Source: Mangrovimonas xylaniphaga
Lineage (GTDB): Bacteria; Bacteroidota; Bacteroidia; Flavobacteriales; Flavobacteriaceae
DNA: 64,000 nucleotides
Direction: 5' to 3'
Assembly: GCF_001280435.1 (NCBI RefSeq)
Contig: NZ_LBIP01000019.1
Coordinates: forward strand, 62,001 to 126,000
The notes beneath the pieces were generated by a model, which worked only from the letters and a program-made list of their open reading frames with translations, was not told where the DNA came from and did no database searches. The translations under genes were made by a program, and so were the position numbers. How positions within the stretch are numbered: the first letter of the stretch is position 1; the number at the start of each line of letters is the position of its first letter. Positions 38,530 to 45,789 of this stretch are shown piece by piece.

Positions 38530-38647
38530 CAACGGTTCAGCAACGGTTCGGCAACGGTTCAACAACGGTTGGAGGGCATTTTTGCAACGGTTCGATGAAG
38601 TGTTGCAACGGTTCAGCAACGGTTCAACAACGATCATTGCAACGGTT
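38530..38647 (+). repeat. helically phased array of eight CAACGGTT boxes
   Basis: Exact CAACGGTT occurs at 38530, 38541, 38552, 38563, 38585, 38606, 38617 and 38640. Spacings are 11, 11, 11, 22, 21, 11 and 23 bp, close to whole helical turns, so a protein could bind all of them on one face of DNA. The typical unit is GCAACGGTTCA. Located upstream of hsdM; could be iterons (replication), an operator array, or another protein-binding scaffold. Confidence 0.85.
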
Positions 38648-38865
38648 GGGGGAGGGGTTTAAAGCTTCTTGGGGTAGTACAAAATTATTCAAACCTAGAT
38701 TTTGGGGTGTACTTGTTTGAAGATAGTAGTTACAAATAATGATATCTATGTTTTATATCTGGCATTTTATTTTAAGTTGTCCTCTTCTTTATTTCATGTC
38801 CTGCTCTGAAACAACTCTAATTAAAGGACGTAACTTTTAAGTCTTTGTTGTACTGTTTTAGTAAG

Positions 38866-40059
38866 TTATTTGATAACACCAAAGTTTTTTATATATTCTT
38901 TCAATAATGGGTCTACAAATGCGTATATACCTCGATTTACTTTGTATATGATGTCGTTTTCTACAAGATTAGATAAGTTTGTACTGTATTCATTTTGAGG
39001 GTATCCTATTTTCTTGGAGATAAAGTCATTTTGGACATTCTCCGATTCACATTGTGCCATTGCTTCGAGAATAAGTTGATATTTACCTGATCCTGCTCCT
39101 TTTAATTTAGTTTCTAGACTATTCTTCCGTACTTCAGTCACCACTTTTTTCTTAGCTTTTTCAAAATCTTCTTCATCTAAATGATCATCATCTGAAACAG
39201 TTAGAATTTCGCTTCCTATTAAATGGGTTGGCTCAGGGAACCCTGATGAAAAAGCTGCACATTTATCTAGAACTTTGGCATCATATGTTGCGCCTACTTT
39301 CATGAATCCATCCTTTAGGATATCTTTAAGCTCTTCGTCATCAAATCTGTTTATAGGAATGTCCTTGAGAGTTCTTAAGATGGAAGCATGTTCCGTCCCC
39401 ATCTTTTGTACGGCTCCTTTTATGCCTGCGCAGAAAAATATAACTTTTTTTAAGCCTTCACGAGACATTTTTTCAGTAGAAAGCTTTAGGAAGGTTGCAA
39501 TGCCTATTGAGGGGTCTAAACGGTCTATTTCGTCTATGAAAATTATAAGTCCGTCCTTTCCTTTTTTTATAAGCTCCTTATAAACGGTTTCAATTTCCTT
39601 TACAAATTGGTTGACTAAATTTAGTATGGATTTTTCTTTTTCCTCTTTTTTTGAAAGCTTAACAAAGCCTGCAATATCAATTTCTAGGTTCCACCCTTTT
39701 ACATGCTTTTTTAGAGAACTTTGAAGTTCATCTAGTATAGCTTCAATTAGGTTTTCAAGACTTTGTTCTGAAACGCAATCAACCCAAGCCGTATGGAAGT
39801 TAAATTTTGTTTCTTCAGAAGGAAAATTAAATTTATTTGCTAGAGCCTGATTACCTGCAGCGAGTAGGGAGCTTTGAAATAGTAAAGAACTCTTACCAAT
39901 ACCTCTCTCCCCAGTAATGATTGAGTGACTAGGATTTGAGTTTGAAGTTTGGAAAAAAGCGTCAATTATTTCATCGACTTTTGTTTTTCTTCCTTCGAAC
40001 CGATTGGGGTCATCTACAGGTCTGTTTGGAAAAAATGGATCTACAAATCTTTTTTTCAT
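38866..40059 (-). CDS. Orc1/Cdc6-like AAA ATPase
   Basis: A 397-aa protein. An N-terminal stretch (RFVDPFFPNRPVDDPNRFEGR) leads into an AAA core with Walker A ITGERGIGKSSLLF (~48-61), Walker B GLIIFIDEIDRLD (~170-182) and a sensor region (KVIFFCAGIKG). The C-terminal ~80 residues look like a winged helix (FISKKIGYPQNEYSTNLSNLV). Such stand-alone ATPases occur in defence islands and in mobile elements, where they may sense or bind DNA. No effector domain is fused, and the flanking genes are not tightly coupled. Function unknown. Confidence 0.75.
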   Translation of the reverse strand: MKKRFVDPFFPNRPVDDPNRFEGRKTKVDEIIDAFFQTSNSNPSHSIITGERGIGKSSLLFQSSLLAAGNQALANKFNFPSEETKFNFHTAWVDCVSEQSLENLIEAILDELQSSLKKHVKGWNLEIDIAGFVKLSKKEEKEKSILNLVNQFVKEIETVYKELIKKGKDGLIIFIDEIDRLDPSIGIATFLKLSTEKMSREGLKKVIFFCAGIKGAVQKMGTEHASILRTLKDIPINRFDDEELKDILKDGFMKVGATYDAKVLDKCAAFSSGFPEPTHLIGSEILTVSDDDHLDEEDFEKAKKKVVTEVRKNSLETKLKGAGSGKYQLILEAMAQCESENVQNDFISKKIGYPQNEYSTNLSNLVENDIIYKVNRGIYAFVDPLLKEYIKNFGVIK

Positions 40060-40160
40060 TTTAGTTGTTTTAAATTAGATGAAAATAGTGCCATTTCTGT
40101 TAAAAGGGCTCTTTAATTGTGGGCTTATAGGGTTAACAATGTTTGTCTAGCTCTAGTAAA

Positions 40161-40361
40161 TTAGTCTTTCTGAAGAATAAAAGTCAAATTCACACAATAT
40201 AAATTATTCGCGTTGGAGACCGTAGAAAATTTATCCACAACTTGATACCCTTCATCGAGATATTTATTGATTAGGTTTAACTCTACTTCCTTATGACCAT
40301 AACCTTGATCATAGTCTATATTGTTAATATTGATATTAACTGAAATAACTTTTTGTTGCAT
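40161..40361 (-). CDS. small protein of unknown function
   Basis: A 66-aa protein with alternating strands and one helix (HKEVELNLINKYLDEGYQVVDK ... NNLYCVNLTFILQKD). The pattern loosely recalls small DUF4177-type folds, but I would not assign it. It is 3 nt downstream of the membrane/coiled-coil gene, so the two form a pair. Confidence 0.65.
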   Translation of the reverse strand: MQQKVISVNININNIDYDQGYGHKEVELNLINKYLDEGYQVVDKFSTVSNANNLYCVNLTFILQKD

Positions 40362-40364
40362 AAT

Positions 40365-40862
40365 CTATTTTTCTTTTTGTTCAAGAATTCCTTTAATACG
40401 TTGAATGTATTTTTCTTGTTCCTTTGCAGCATTTCTACTTTTCATAACATCAATAGTCTTTGTTTTTAACTCGACCTGTGAATAATAGCTAACTAGGGTA
40501 CTTAAGGCATTCAGCTTTGCAGTTTGTTTTAAGTTTTCTGATTGTCTTTTTTGCTGTGTTTCTGATTTCTCTTGAGCATTCGCTGAACGCTCCAATTCTA
40601 GTCTAGTTTCTTTGAGTTCTTGACGTTGTAGAGCAAGTTCCTTGCGCTGAAGCAAAATCGTGTAAATTATACCTGCAAAAGCTAAGCCTGAAAATAAACT
40701 GTTTATTGTGCCAAAACTATCCCCTAATAAGGCCTTGTCCTCTAATTTTGGTAGAAATAGTTGGACTGCATATATTGAAAGGATCCATACGGCTACAACA
40801 ATAACTAAAAGTATGTACAATGCATTTAACTTATCGGTGCCCCGTGATTTGTTATTGTTCAT
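40365..40862 (-). CDS. membrane protein with coiled coil resembling putative abortive-infection (AbiC-like) proteins
   Basis: A 165-aa protein with two membrane helices (ALYILLVIVVAVWILSIYAV and TINSLFSGLAFAGIIYTILL) and a cytoplasmic coiled coil (QRKELALQRQELKETRLEL). The GDSFGTINSLFSGLAFAGIIYTILLQRKEL-type stretch is typical of Gram-negative proteins annotated as putative phage abortive-infection membrane proteins. The effector part expected at the C-terminus of larger members is absent, leaving only a short helical tail. Defence function is inference. Its upstream region carries the second copy of the repeat block. Confidence 0.7.
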   Translation of the reverse strand: MNNNKSRGTDKLNALYILLVIVVAVWILSIYAVQLFLPKLEDKALLGDSFGTINSLFSGLAFAGIIYTILLQRKELALQRQELKETRLELERSANAQEKSETQQKRQSENLKQTAKLNALSTLVSYYSQVELKTKTIDVMKSRNAAKEQEKYIQRIKGILEQKEK

Positions 40863-41172
40863 CTTTAATTATGCTTGAGATTTTTTAAAACGTTTCTTCT
40901 GAGTATTTTCATATAATAAGACTTTATGCTCCGTTTTATTGTCTACTCTTCTTGGGGTGTTCTTTGAGAATGAAAAGTGGACTTGTCCAGAAAGTCTGGT
41001 CTAGTAAATTATGAGAAAATCCTGCTTTTTGAAGCATGTAATACATTGGTTGATTCTGTTGGTGGCAACTAAAATAAAAAAAAAGTACTAAAAATTAAGT
41101 TTCTTTTTAGATGTCTTCTGTGAGGTTTTTTTCTTTCAGAAGGGTAATTTGGTGCCTTTTCTTGTGTTTTTT

Positions 41173-41188
41173 GGGTGCAAATTTAACC
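41173..41188. promoter_or_regulatory. degenerate palindrome GGGTGCA-AA-TTTAACC
   Basis: Third and weakest copy of the GGTTACA-NN-TGTAACC family, in the same position relative to CAACGGTT boxes as the copy upstream of hsdM. Recognised mainly by the shared context rather than symmetry. Confidence 0.35.
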
Positions 41189-41192
41189 ACTG

Positions 41193-41234
41193 CAACGGTT
41201 CAGCAAGGGTTCAACAACGATCGTTGCAACGGTA
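41193..41234 (+). repeat. second, shorter CAACGGTT array
   Basis: CAACGGTT at 41193, CAAGGGTT 11 bp later, then a perfect palindrome CAACGATCGTTG (41215-41226) and CAACGGTA. The hsdM array ends with a similar CAACGATCATTG. The block appears copied, and has fewer and more diverged boxes than the hsdM copy. Confidence 0.7.
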
Positions 41235-41306
41235 AGTATACAATAGGAGAGGGAGTGTTTTTTTACTTCTATGTTTAGAAAGTACTTCTAGAATGTGAGG
41301 TGTTAA

Positions 41307-41385
41307 AAAGTAATCAAGAAACCAGTGTTGATTTGTTGACTTGGTAGTTAAAACATTGGTTATAGAGTGGTTTCCTGATTACTTT
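41307..41385. repeat. 18-bp inverted repeat, possible large hairpin
   Basis: AAAGTAATCAAGAAACCA (41307-41324) and TGGTTTCCTGATTACTTT (41368-41385) are reverse complements at 17 of 18 positions, with a 43-nt loop. There is no coding frame around it. Such a hairpin fits an origin, a recombination site or a structured transcript. Confidence 0.7.
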
Positions 41386-41414
41386 ATGGTAACATTTAGT
41401 CAACAGTAACAGTT

Positions 41415-41517
41415 GTTGAATTGTAGGAGTTTTTCTGGTTGAATATAAGTTGACTTAATGTTGTTCGTTCAATTCGTTGAGAAATATATAGTTACAATTA
41501 CATTGCAACAATTCAAC
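41415..41517. repeat. 10-bp inverted repeat flanking an 83-bp AT-rich spacer
   Basis: GTTGAATTGT (41415-41424) and ACAATTCAAC (41508-41517) are perfect reverse complements. The spacer holds a further related GTTCAATT. It ends 23 bp before the stop of the primase-like gene. Weaker than the preceding inverted repeat. Confidence 0.4.
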
Positions 41518-41539
41518 TGGAAAGAACGGAATTAAGGAG

Positions 41540-42745
41540 CTAAGCACTAGCTAGCGCTGGTAAATAATCATTTTTGTTAAATGTGAAGTACCTTCCTTTG
41601 CGCTTCTCACTGCTGACCATTTGCTTATTGTCCAAAGGGTTTATGGATAAAAAATGGAAGTCATAGGATCCATTTGTGCTAGTTAATTCAAAGTGATCTT
41701 TTAATATGGTCGAGACCTTATGGGTGTTTACCCTTAGGTTATTGTTGGCTAGTTTGTCTTTCAATTCCCCTACAGAATATTTTAACTCATCTACATCATA
41801 TTTAATGAAGTCGTCCATTATGAGCTCTGAAATTTCTTTATGGAGGTATGTTTTATTTCCATTGATTAAGCGATCGAGAGCCGCCGTATGAATTTGAGTT
41901 TTGCTAAACCACATACGAGTCCTTTTTTTTGTCAGTATTTTGCGAGTATTTAAAAAATGCATAAAATAGGGCAGTTCTTTATGGAGTTCTTTTAAAAGGT
42001 CTGGGTTTTCGTTTTCATCGGCCAAGGCAGGAACTCTACGGATCCAGTACCTAATTTCGTTTTTATCTATGTTTATAAAATTATCTTCATTGTTGGAGCA
42101 TAGGATGAATTTTCCAAAGAAGTTAGCTTCGACTTTATCCACTCCTTTAGACTCGGTTTTGTAGGTGTTGGCTGTTGAAAGGTTTTTTATACGCTCACTA
42201 TCCTCCCTTTTGTCTAATAGCACTTCGTCTACAGAAACTATTAACTTTGATGACCAATCGGAATTGAAGCGACTTCTGAAGTCTTCATTTTTGTTTATAG
42301 TCATATTTCCTTGGAAGATCAATTTAAGCCAATTCAAAAATGTTGTCTTTCCAGTTTTGCGCTCTTCACTTACCAGACATAATATAGGTAGGATCTGCGT
42401 GGGCTTTTTCCAAAGAATGGAGAGGTAGTCCAATCCTAAGTCATATTGGCTTCCAAAAATGTGTTTTAAGAAAGCTTCGGTTTTTTTGAATTCACCTAAT
42501 TTAAATTCATGAATAACTTTTTCATACTTGTTGTAGAACCCTTCGATATTCTCTTGAAAATTTGTGTGAGATGGAATTAAACAGAACCCATCAAAGCGCT
42601 CTATGGTGTCAATTATTGCCTTTCCTTCATCTGTGATGATTTCACTTTTTTTCCAACGCAATAAAGCGTTGTATTTATCTCCGCTATGTAAAGGCACTTG
42701 GGCCTTCTTGTAATAGTCTGTGCCGATTCTTAAATACTTGCTCAT
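41540..42745 (-). CDS. primase-helicase-like (DUF5906/SF3-type) ATPase
   Basis: A 401-aa protein. The central ATPase has Walker A in VSEERKTGKTTFLNWL and Walker B in SKLIVSVDEVLLDKRED, with a sensor-like FILCSNNEDN, as in SF3-type helicases of virulence-associated-E/primase families. The C-terminal ~100 residues look like a winged helix. No primase catalytic domain is visible at the N-terminus, so the protein may be only the helicase part. Mobile elements use such proteins to replicate after excision. Fourth gene of a tight minus-strand unit led by the HTH gene. Confidence 0.8.
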   Translation of the reverse strand: MSKYLRIGTDYYKKAQVPLHSGDKYNALLRWKKSEIITDEGKAIIDTIERFDGFCLIPSHTNFQENIEGFYNKYEKVIHEFKLGEFKKTEAFLKHIFGSQYDLGLDYLSILWKKPTQILPILCLVSEERKTGKTTFLNWLKLIFQGNMTINKNEDFRSRFNSDWSSKLIVSVDEVLLDKREDSERIKNLSTANTYKTESKGVDKVEANFFGKFILCSNNEDNFINIDKNEIRYWIRRVPALADENENPDLLKELHKELPYFMHFLNTRKILTKKRTRMWFSKTQIHTAALDRLINGNKTYLHKEISELIMDDFIKYDVDELKYSVGELKDKLANNNLRVNTHKVSTILKDHFELTSTNGSYDFHFLSINPLDNKQMVSSEKRKGRYFTFNKNDYLPALASA

Positions 42746-42749
42746 GTGA

Positions 42750-42920
42750 TTAATATAAGTTTTTAGTAATGTAGCCGTAATTTCTTTTGCTGCCTTTTCG
42801 GACTTCTAAGGTTATCCTTAGGCCTTCGGATTCAGGATCTAATAACTGTAAAGAACTCAAGGCGGTTGTTGCTTCTTTGATTAGGTTGGATTTGCGAACT
42901 TGTTTTTCTAATGTGGTCAT
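42750..42920 (-). CDS. 56-aa small protein upstream of the primase-like gene
   Basis: An intact short frame: starts MTTLEKQVRKSNLIKEAT and ends NYGYITKNLY. It is 4 nt before the primase-like start and 3 nt after the preceding small gene. The tight tiling without overlap argues that it is translated. No family recognised; the N-terminal half is basic and helical, then an LRITLEVRKG strand. Confidence 0.6.
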   Translation of the reverse strand: MTTLEKQVRKSNLIKEATTALSSLQLLDPESEGLRITLEVRKGSKRNYGYITKNLY

Positions 42921-42923
42921 AAC

Positions 42924-43094
42924 TTAAAGTAATGTTTGTGTTAGTAAACCGAATTTTTTGTTGTCGTCTTTTTTAAACTTGAACAGTATAATTACACCTG
43001 TAAGATGAGGGTCTCTTTTTAAAAGTTCTTTGGACTCAGAATATGCCTCATTAAATAGAGTTAATACTCGATAATTGATTTCGATGATTTTCAT
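42924..43094 (-). CDS. 56-aa small protein between HTH gene and second small gene
   Basis: An intact short frame: starts MKIIEINYRVLTLFNEAYSE and ends GLLTQTLL. Its ATG is 1 nt after the HTH gene stop, and its stop is 3 nt before the next ATG. The spacing supports translation in an operon. No family recognised. Confidence 0.6.
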   Translation of the reverse strand: MKIIEINYRVLTLFNEAYSESKELLKRDPHLTGVIILFKFKKDDNKKFGLLTQTLL

Positions 43095-43095
43095 A

Positions 43096-43380
43096 TTATA
43101 TTCTTACAGGAGTTAGACAGGCTAGTAATTCGTTCTTTTTGTAGTATCTCCTATTCACAATGCCATAGGAAGTGACCTTACCTTTCTTTGTCCAGTTCCA
43201 AAGGGTGCTGGAGTCAATTTTAAGGAGTTTACAGGCTTCAGCTCTAGTTAAAAGCTGATCTTCTTCTTTTTGAATAAGAAGATCCCGTTTAAGATCTTTT
43301 ATTTGTTTTTTGATGCCTTCTTGGATGAGGCTTGAAAATTGTTCAGGGGTGATGTCCTGTACCATTATCGTGTTTGCCAT
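43096..43380 (-). CDS. helix-turn-helix (excisionase/HTH_17-like) protein
   Basis: A 94-aa protein: an N-terminal helix-rich part (TPEQFSSLIQEGIKKQIKDL), then a MerR/Xis-type HTH, QLLTRAEACKLLKIDSSTLWNW, with the wing KKGKVTSYGIVNRRYYKKNEL. Such proteins act as excisionase or regulator in Bacteroidota elements. It heads a four-gene unit with the primase-like ATPase and lies just downstream of a strong palindrome (43446-43481) that may be its own operator. Confidence 0.87.
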   Translation of the reverse strand: MANTIMVQDITPEQFSSLIQEGIKKQIKDLKRDLLIQKEEDQLLTRAEACKLLKIDSSTLWNWTKKGKVTSYGIVNRRYYKKNELLACLTPVRI

Positions 43381-43445
43381 AATAAAATCTTTTGATTAAA
43401 AATTAACTATGGCAAAACTCGATATATTAAAACTCAGAAGAGGAA

Positions 43446-43481
43446 GCAATATTGCGCTTTTTTTTGCGCAATATTGCGCAA
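43446..43481. promoter_or_regulatory. nested palindrome, probable operator of the HTH/primase operon
   Basis: TTGCGCAATATTGCGCAA (43464-43481) is a perfect 18-bp palindrome. A further GCAATATTGCGC at 43446-43457 pairs with GCGCAATATTGC at 43466-43477 across eight T. It lies about 66-100 bp upstream of the HTH gene. In the minus-strand transcript the loop is A-rich and no U tract follows, so it is a poor terminator and a good protein-binding site. Confidence 0.6.
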
Positions 43482-43484
43482 ATT

Positions 43485-44429
43485 CTATTTAATCAGTGCT
43501 TTACATGATTCGTAATGAGCTGTTCTTTTGTTTTTTCCAGATTGACGAGTGCATACTTTGTCTATAATTATTGAGGGTTTAAGTTCTGCTAAAAAATCCA
43601 TGTAATCTTTTCTTCGCTCTGTTATTAAGTTGTCTTTCTCCATTGCAAAATAAATAAAGCTATAATTTGCTGTAGTGTACCTAGTGTCTTCTTTGTAGGT
43701 TTTATGAAGCTTTTTGAATAGAATGTAGGCAGCCTCACTTTTGAATATTGACATGGGGTAGCCACTGTTTGATTTCTTGTTGATTATAGAGGGGGCTTCA
43801 TTTGGATCATTATCTAGTAGCTTGATATTTTTTAATTCGTCATAGGCTAGCTCAAGGTACTTTATTAGCAGGGGGATTTTTCTTCTTATGGAGTAAAAAT
43901 CAAGCCAATCATATTCAAAGGATTCGATGAAATCTCTTTTACATTTGCAGTCGCTTGCAGAATGATCTTTAAGTTTTCTCATTTCATCATAAGTTAACTT
44001 GCATATGCCGCATGAATCGGTATGTAAATATGTTTTGAAACTATAGTCGGTAAATTCATTTGCTATAGTTTTTTGTTTAGTTTTTTTTATTCTAAAGAAA
44101 TCGGATACGGGCTCAAGAACATATCCACAGGATGGGTCGAAATAGGACCAATACTCCTCTTCCATGTGTTTTATTGGGTACATTTCCACCGTCTGTAATA
44201 AGTCGGAAACTTGAATTGCTGTAATATAAATTTCTTTAATGAAAATTAAATTGTTTATAGGCGTCTTATGTAGGAATTTTGCGAACTTTTCAGTGTTTAA
44301 AAAGTATATTTCAGAATCCCTTGCTTCCTCAATAAATATGTTTATTAGTTGTATTTTTTGAGAATGCTGAAATTCCAACATTTTTTTTACGAGATTTAAT
44401 TCGTAATGTATTTGGTATAAAGTTTTCAA
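43485..44429 (-). CDS. unrecognised protein with Cys motif, next to the integrase
   Basis: A 314-aa soluble protein with a possible zinc site (CGICKLTYDEM ... DCKCKRDF: CxxC then CxC about 20 residues later). The rest is mainly helical with many aromatic residues; the C-terminal KSEAAYILFKKLHKTY part resembles a small helical domain. It starts 4 nt after the integrase stop, so the two are co-expressed. Perhaps an accessory factor of integration; not assigned. Confidence 0.7.
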   Translation of the reverse strand: MKTLYQIHYELNLVKKMLEFQHSQKIQLINIFIEEARDSEIYFLNTEKFAKFLHKTPINNLIFIKEIYITAIQVSDLLQTVEMYPIKHMEEEYWSYFDPSCGYVLEPVSDFFRIKKTKQKTIANEFTDYSFKTYLHTDSCGICKLTYDEMRKLKDHSASDCKCKRDFIESFEYDWLDFYSIRRKIPLLIKYLELAYDELKNIKLLDNDPNEAPSIINKKSNSGYPMSIFKSEAAYILFKKLHKTYKEDTRYTTANYSFIYFAMEKDNLITERRKDYMDFLAELKPSIIIDKVCTRQSGKNKRTAHYESCKALIK

Positions 44430-44433
44430 TTGA

Positions 44434-45705
44434 TTAGAAGTATTTAGTTAATTCAAGTGCAAGGTCTTTATTGCTTTTTCCAATATATTGTAAGAACATT
44501 TTTTCGGTGCTATGTCCAGTTACGTATATCAGGTAAGAGGTAGGTATTTGACCATAAAAATTTGTGGCAAAGGAACGTCTACCTATGTGGGAGGATACTA
44601 GCTCGTATTTTTTGTAGTCCTTTTCAATTTTTCTGTATATCTTACTTTTGGGAAAGGTTTCTTGTTTTTTGCTACCCCTAACTATATTGTCGATTTTTGC
44701 GAGTTCACAGACATCTTTAATGTAGTCATTGTATTTTTGATCTGAGATAGGTCTTGGGAATTTTCCGTTCCTTTTTTCAAGGATATCAAGAACCTTTTTG
44801 TGTAACGGTACGGTCATTGTCTTGTTGGTTTTTTTTTGCGTGAATTCGATCAGAGGCTTTCCATTTTCAACTCTAATCATGTCTTTATTGAACCTCATGA
44901 AGTCAGAAACTCTTTGCCCAGTGTAGCAACTAATGACCAGCCAATCTCTCGCGTTTAAAATGCTTTCGGTTAACTCTTTTGGATCAATATCATCTGCTTT
45001 TTCAAGGTTTTCTATTTGTTCTATCTCTTCAAAGGTGAGGTAGATATTTTCAACCTTTTTGAATTTTGGTTTTAACTTTTCTAGTTGGTAACTTGTTTCT
45101 ATACCATTATACTTAGCGTGGTTGCACACTGTCTTAATGGTTCTGACGGCTTTTGCTATCGTGTTTTTAGAATATGACTTTGATAGACAGTAATTTTCAA
45201 AATCTTTTTGGAACAATAGGTCTATATCTTTTATTAGTAACTTTCGACCTAATGTGTTCTCGTAGCGCTCTAGTAAGTTCTGGACGGTTTTGTACTTCTT
45301 TATTGTGCTACTCGTTATTTCATTTTTTTTAAATTCAATGAAGTCCTTATAATATGCTAATAGTTGATCGAGTTTTCTATTTGGTTCTAATGAGGGTTTG
45401 TAATAGTCGTCCATTACGTCTTGTAGCCATTCTTTTGAAATATTGTCAGGGTGAGTTCTATTAAAGGCTTCTAAGATGTGGTTTTCTATCTTGTTTAACT
45501 CCTGATTCACCTCAGTTTGTTTATTGGCTATGTCAATATCCTTTATCCGCTTTAGTGGATGTTTTTTAATCCAGTATTCCTTTGAAATTAAATACTTCGT
45601 TTTACCTCCTACGGTAAAGTCTTTTTTGTCGTGACGATAAAGCAATCTTAAGGATAAGTTGGCATCCCTTTTTCGGGATCTGTATAAAAAGTTAACTGAA
45701 GCCAT
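44434..45705 (-). CDS. tyrosine-type site-specific integrase of the island
   Basis: A 423-aa recombinase. An N-terminal arm-binding region (SVNFLYRSRKRDANLSLRL) and a SAM-like core-binding domain (LLAYYKDFIEF ... LYERY-like) precede the catalytic domain. The active-site residues are visible: Arg in CYTGQRVSDFM, His-x-x-Arg in SSHIGRRSFATN, His in VTGHSTEKM and Tyr in MFLQYIGKSN near the C-terminus. It lies 179 bp inside the right repeat, the end far from the tRNA. It should catalyse integration at the tRNA-Leu 3' end. Confidence 0.96.
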   Translation of the reverse strand: MASVNFLYRSRKRDANLSLRLLYRHDKKDFTVGGKTKYLISKEYWIKKHPLKRIKDIDIANKQTEVNQELNKIENHILEAFNRTHPDNISKEWLQDVMDDYYKPSLEPNRKLDQLLAYYKDFIEFKKNEITSSTIKKYKTVQNLLERYENTLGRKLLIKDIDLLFQKDFENYCLSKSYSKNTIAKAVRTIKTVCNHAKYNGIETSYQLEKLKPKFKKVENIYLTFEEIEQIENLEKADDIDPKELTESILNARDWLVISCYTGQRVSDFMRFNKDMIRVENGKPLIEFTQKKTNKTMTVPLHKKVLDILEKRNGKFPRPISDQKYNDYIKDVCELAKIDNIVRGSKKQETFPKSKIYRKIEKDYKKYELVSSHIGRRSFATNFYGQIPTSYLIYVTGHSTEKMFLQYIGKSNKDLALELTKYF

Positions 45706-45724
45706 TAGTGGTGGTTTAAAAAGT

Positions 45725-45745
45725 TGTACGGTAAATGTACGGTAA
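45725..45745 (+). repeat. tandem TGTACGGTAA direct repeat upstream of the integrase
   Basis: TGTACGGTAA at 45725-45734 and again at 45736-45745, an 11-bp period, starting 20 bp before the integrase ATG. The 8-mer TGTACGGT also occurs at the left island end. Likely binding sites of integrase or the excisionase-like HTH protein. Confidence 0.6.
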
Positions 45746-45789
45746 TATCCAATTTAAATCCAAATAATTCAAACTAAAAAAAAGCTATG

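Larger units (their letters stand above)
38345..38865. other. 521-bp noncoding hsdM upstream region
   Basis: No convincing gene. It holds a palindrome (38510-38525) followed by eight CAACGGTT boxes (38530-38647). A short stretch before these (about 38466-38525: CTTTCAGAAGGGTT then GGGTACAAATGTAACCACTGC) is shared with 41128-41192, showing that a whole regulatory block is duplicated in the island. Confidence 0.8.
40863..41539. other. 677-bp noncoding region with repeats and inverted repeats
   Basis: No gene is supported. It holds the second copy of the hsdM-upstream block (about 41128-41234), a large inverted repeat (41307-41385) and a second one (41415-41517), all AT-rich. It lies between the primase-like gene and the AbiC-like gene. 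Best guesses are an element origin, a transfer origin or a structured RNA. Confidence 0.7.

Noticed and set aside
38443-38637. 64-codon minus-strand frame across the CAACGGTT array (repetitive Leu/Asn/Arg/Cys peptide)
   Set aside because: It exists because the repeated box has no stop in that frame; the peptide is repetitive, has no recognised features, and the second copy of the block does not keep it.
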